DNA of 32,004 nt from Actinomycetes bacterium. Its GTDB lineage: Bacteria > Actinomycetota > Acidimicrobiia > Acidimicrobiales > Ilumatobacteraceae. Positions within the stretch are counted from its first letter, which is position 1, and each line of letters begins with the position of its first letter. Location: the NCBI GenBank assembly GCA_025356335.1, contig JANXUF010000114.1:1-32004 (forward strand), written 5' to 3'. The position numbers were made by a program, and so were the translations under genes. Positions 31,230-32,004 of this stretch are shown piece after piece. Under the pieces are notes generated by a model. The model worked only from the letters and a program-made list of their open reading frames with translations. It searched no databases and had not been told where the DNA came from.

Positions 31230-31634
31230 GTGCTCCCTACAGCGTGCCTGGGCATGACGTCGGCGGCCGGTGTCCCGCTGCCGGGGGACGTCGCCGGCTT
31301 GGTCGCGCTCAATGCGCTCATCGTGCATGGCTGGGATATCGCCCTGGCGACCGGTCAGCCGTATTCGCCGTCGGAGGAGGTCGATGCAGTGACGTCGCTC
31401 GTCGTGGCGTTCGATGCGCCGCGTGACGGCAACCTGTTCGGCCCGATCGTCGAGTCGCTGACGCCGCGCCAGTGTTCGATCGTCTTCTCGGGTTCGCCGG
31501 GCGAAAGCACGAGTGGAGTGCATCTGTTTGGTGATCGAGCCGCATCGCCTACCGCGGGATTCGAGTCGCCGGCTGCGGGCGTCGAAATGCGACGGTGGAT
31601 GCCATCGGCAGCGGATCTCCGTCCAGGGTGGTAG
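31230..31634 (+). pseudogene. C-terminal remnant of a DinB/MDMPI (TIGR03086-type) gene
   Basis: The sequence GMTSAAGVPLPGDVAGLVAL then NALIVHGWDIALATGQPY matches the C-terminal half of actinobacterial TIGR03086 proteins (mycothiol-dependent maleylpyruvate isomerase/DinB-like), with a later FGPIVE segment. About the first 110 residues expected of the family are absent: in frame a stop lies at 31188, immediately after the PIN gene. Homology fades after about 31500 and the frame then overlaps the minus-strand gene at 31549. It is probably a truncated, non-functional remnant. Confidence 0.65.
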
Positions 31635-32004
31635 CGCTGATCGCTATTTCGGCGAGTAGGTCGGAGGCCGTTTCAGCGGCACTCGCGCGAAGCCAGTCGG
31701 GCGGTTCGGTGAGGGCGTCACGTACGAGTTGGTTGGTGCGGTTGGCGAGTGCGGCTCGGAGGGTGTTGGTGATCGGGTCGCCACCGATGGCCGTGGCCGC
31801 TGCGCGTGTGAGGTGGCGGTCGTGTGTTCGGGTGAGGGTGGTGATCGTCTCGGCCCATCTGTGGTGTTCGGCTTCGAGCGCCGCTCGCTCGGCGGGACTG
31901 GTGGCTTTGTTGAGTTCCGCTCGAATTCGGTGAAGGTTGTTGTAAGCGTCGTCGCGTTGTTCGTTGGCGGCGACGGCGAGGCGTCGCGGGTCGCGTTCGT
32001 TGAT
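31549..32004 (-). CDS. C-terminal part of an unidentified protein, runs off the window
   Basis: The minus strand is open from the window edge to TAG at 31549-31551 (151 residues). The visible part is Ala/Arg/Glu/Thr-rich and strongly helical (RRLAVAANEQRDDAYNNLHR, ELNKATSPAERAALEAEHHR), likely coiled coil, ending FRRPQPATRIPR. Codon use is coding-like: the third position is rich in C. I do not recognise it; a C-terminal region of a mobilisation/relaxase-type or other large helical protein is one guess. It is convergent with the DinB/MDMPI remnant and may belong to the element or to the host. Confidence 0.55.
   Translation of the reverse strand: MNERDPRRLAVAANEQRDDAYNNLHRIRAELNKATSPAERAALEAEHHRWAETITTLTRTHDRHLTRAAATAIGGDPITNTLRAALANRTNQLVRDALTEPPDWLRASAAETASDLLAEIAISATTLDGDPLPMASTVAFRRPQPATRIPR

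Noticed and set aside
1..32004. CRISPR arrays or insertion sequences
   Set aside because: No regularly spaced repeats with unique spacers and no transposase-like frames were found; the only repeats are short tandem units.

Overview
The window is a gene-dense, high-GC bacterial chromosome segment from an actinomycete-like organism. From about 1 to 12.1 kb it keeps the gene order that flanks the replication origin in Mycobacterium: rsmG, parA, parB, then on the opposite strand a DUF6049 surface protein, a kinase/MurJ-associated slot, an ECF sigma factor, its anti-sigma factor, trxB, trxA and cwlM. GTG starts, DUF2510, a mycothiol-type DinB remnant and many apparently leaderless genes fit Actinomycetota. 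The absence of any mycolate-type gene and the looser operons suggest an early-branching class such as Acidimicrobiia, but that is inference.

Layout. 1-2.4 kb: chromosome segregation (end of rsmG, two parS sites, parA, parB). 2.4-12.8 kb, minus strand: cell-envelope and redox control (GNAT enzyme, DUF6049, DegV, transmembrane Ser/Thr kinase, ECF sigma, anti-sigma, small membrane protein, thioredoxin reductase, thioredoxin, CwlM-like degenerate amidase). 12.8-16.1 kb, plus strand: histone-deacetylase-like enzyme, GluQRS and an L,D-transpeptidase. 16.1-24.6 kb, minus strand: a degenerate GGDEF-like protein, an MBL-Rieske protein, a DUF2510 protein, an ABC exporter pair, a mercaptopyruvate-type sulfurtransferase, and LarC and LarB for the nickel-pincer cofactor. 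24.7-27.9 kb: prephenate dehydratase, an RlmI-type methyltransferase and a 5'-3' exonuclease. 27.9-28.2 kb: the SRP RNA (minus strand) head to head with tRNA-Ser(GGA). From 28.2 kb: an integrated element entering at the tRNA-Ser 3' end, with tyrosine integrase, excisionase-like protein and a PIN-domain nuclease. It is followed by a truncated DinB/MDMPI gene and the 3' end of an unidentified gene that runs off the window.

How the parts relate. ParA/ParB and parS organise the origin. The kinase, CwlM, L,D-transpeptidase, sigma/anti-sigma pair and DUF6049 protein look like an envelope-growth module. In Mycobacterium the kinase position is held by MurJ fused to a pseudokinase and an extracellular domain; here a catalytically intact kinase with an extracellular domain stands alone and no MurJ is seen. 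LarB, LarC and the sulfurtransferase overlap end to start and probably form one unit, without LarE or LarA in view. A recurrent signal is a TANNNT -10 element 6 to 9 bases before the start codon of genes lacking a Shine-Dalgarno sequence, suggesting widespread leaderless transcription, in the element as well as the core.
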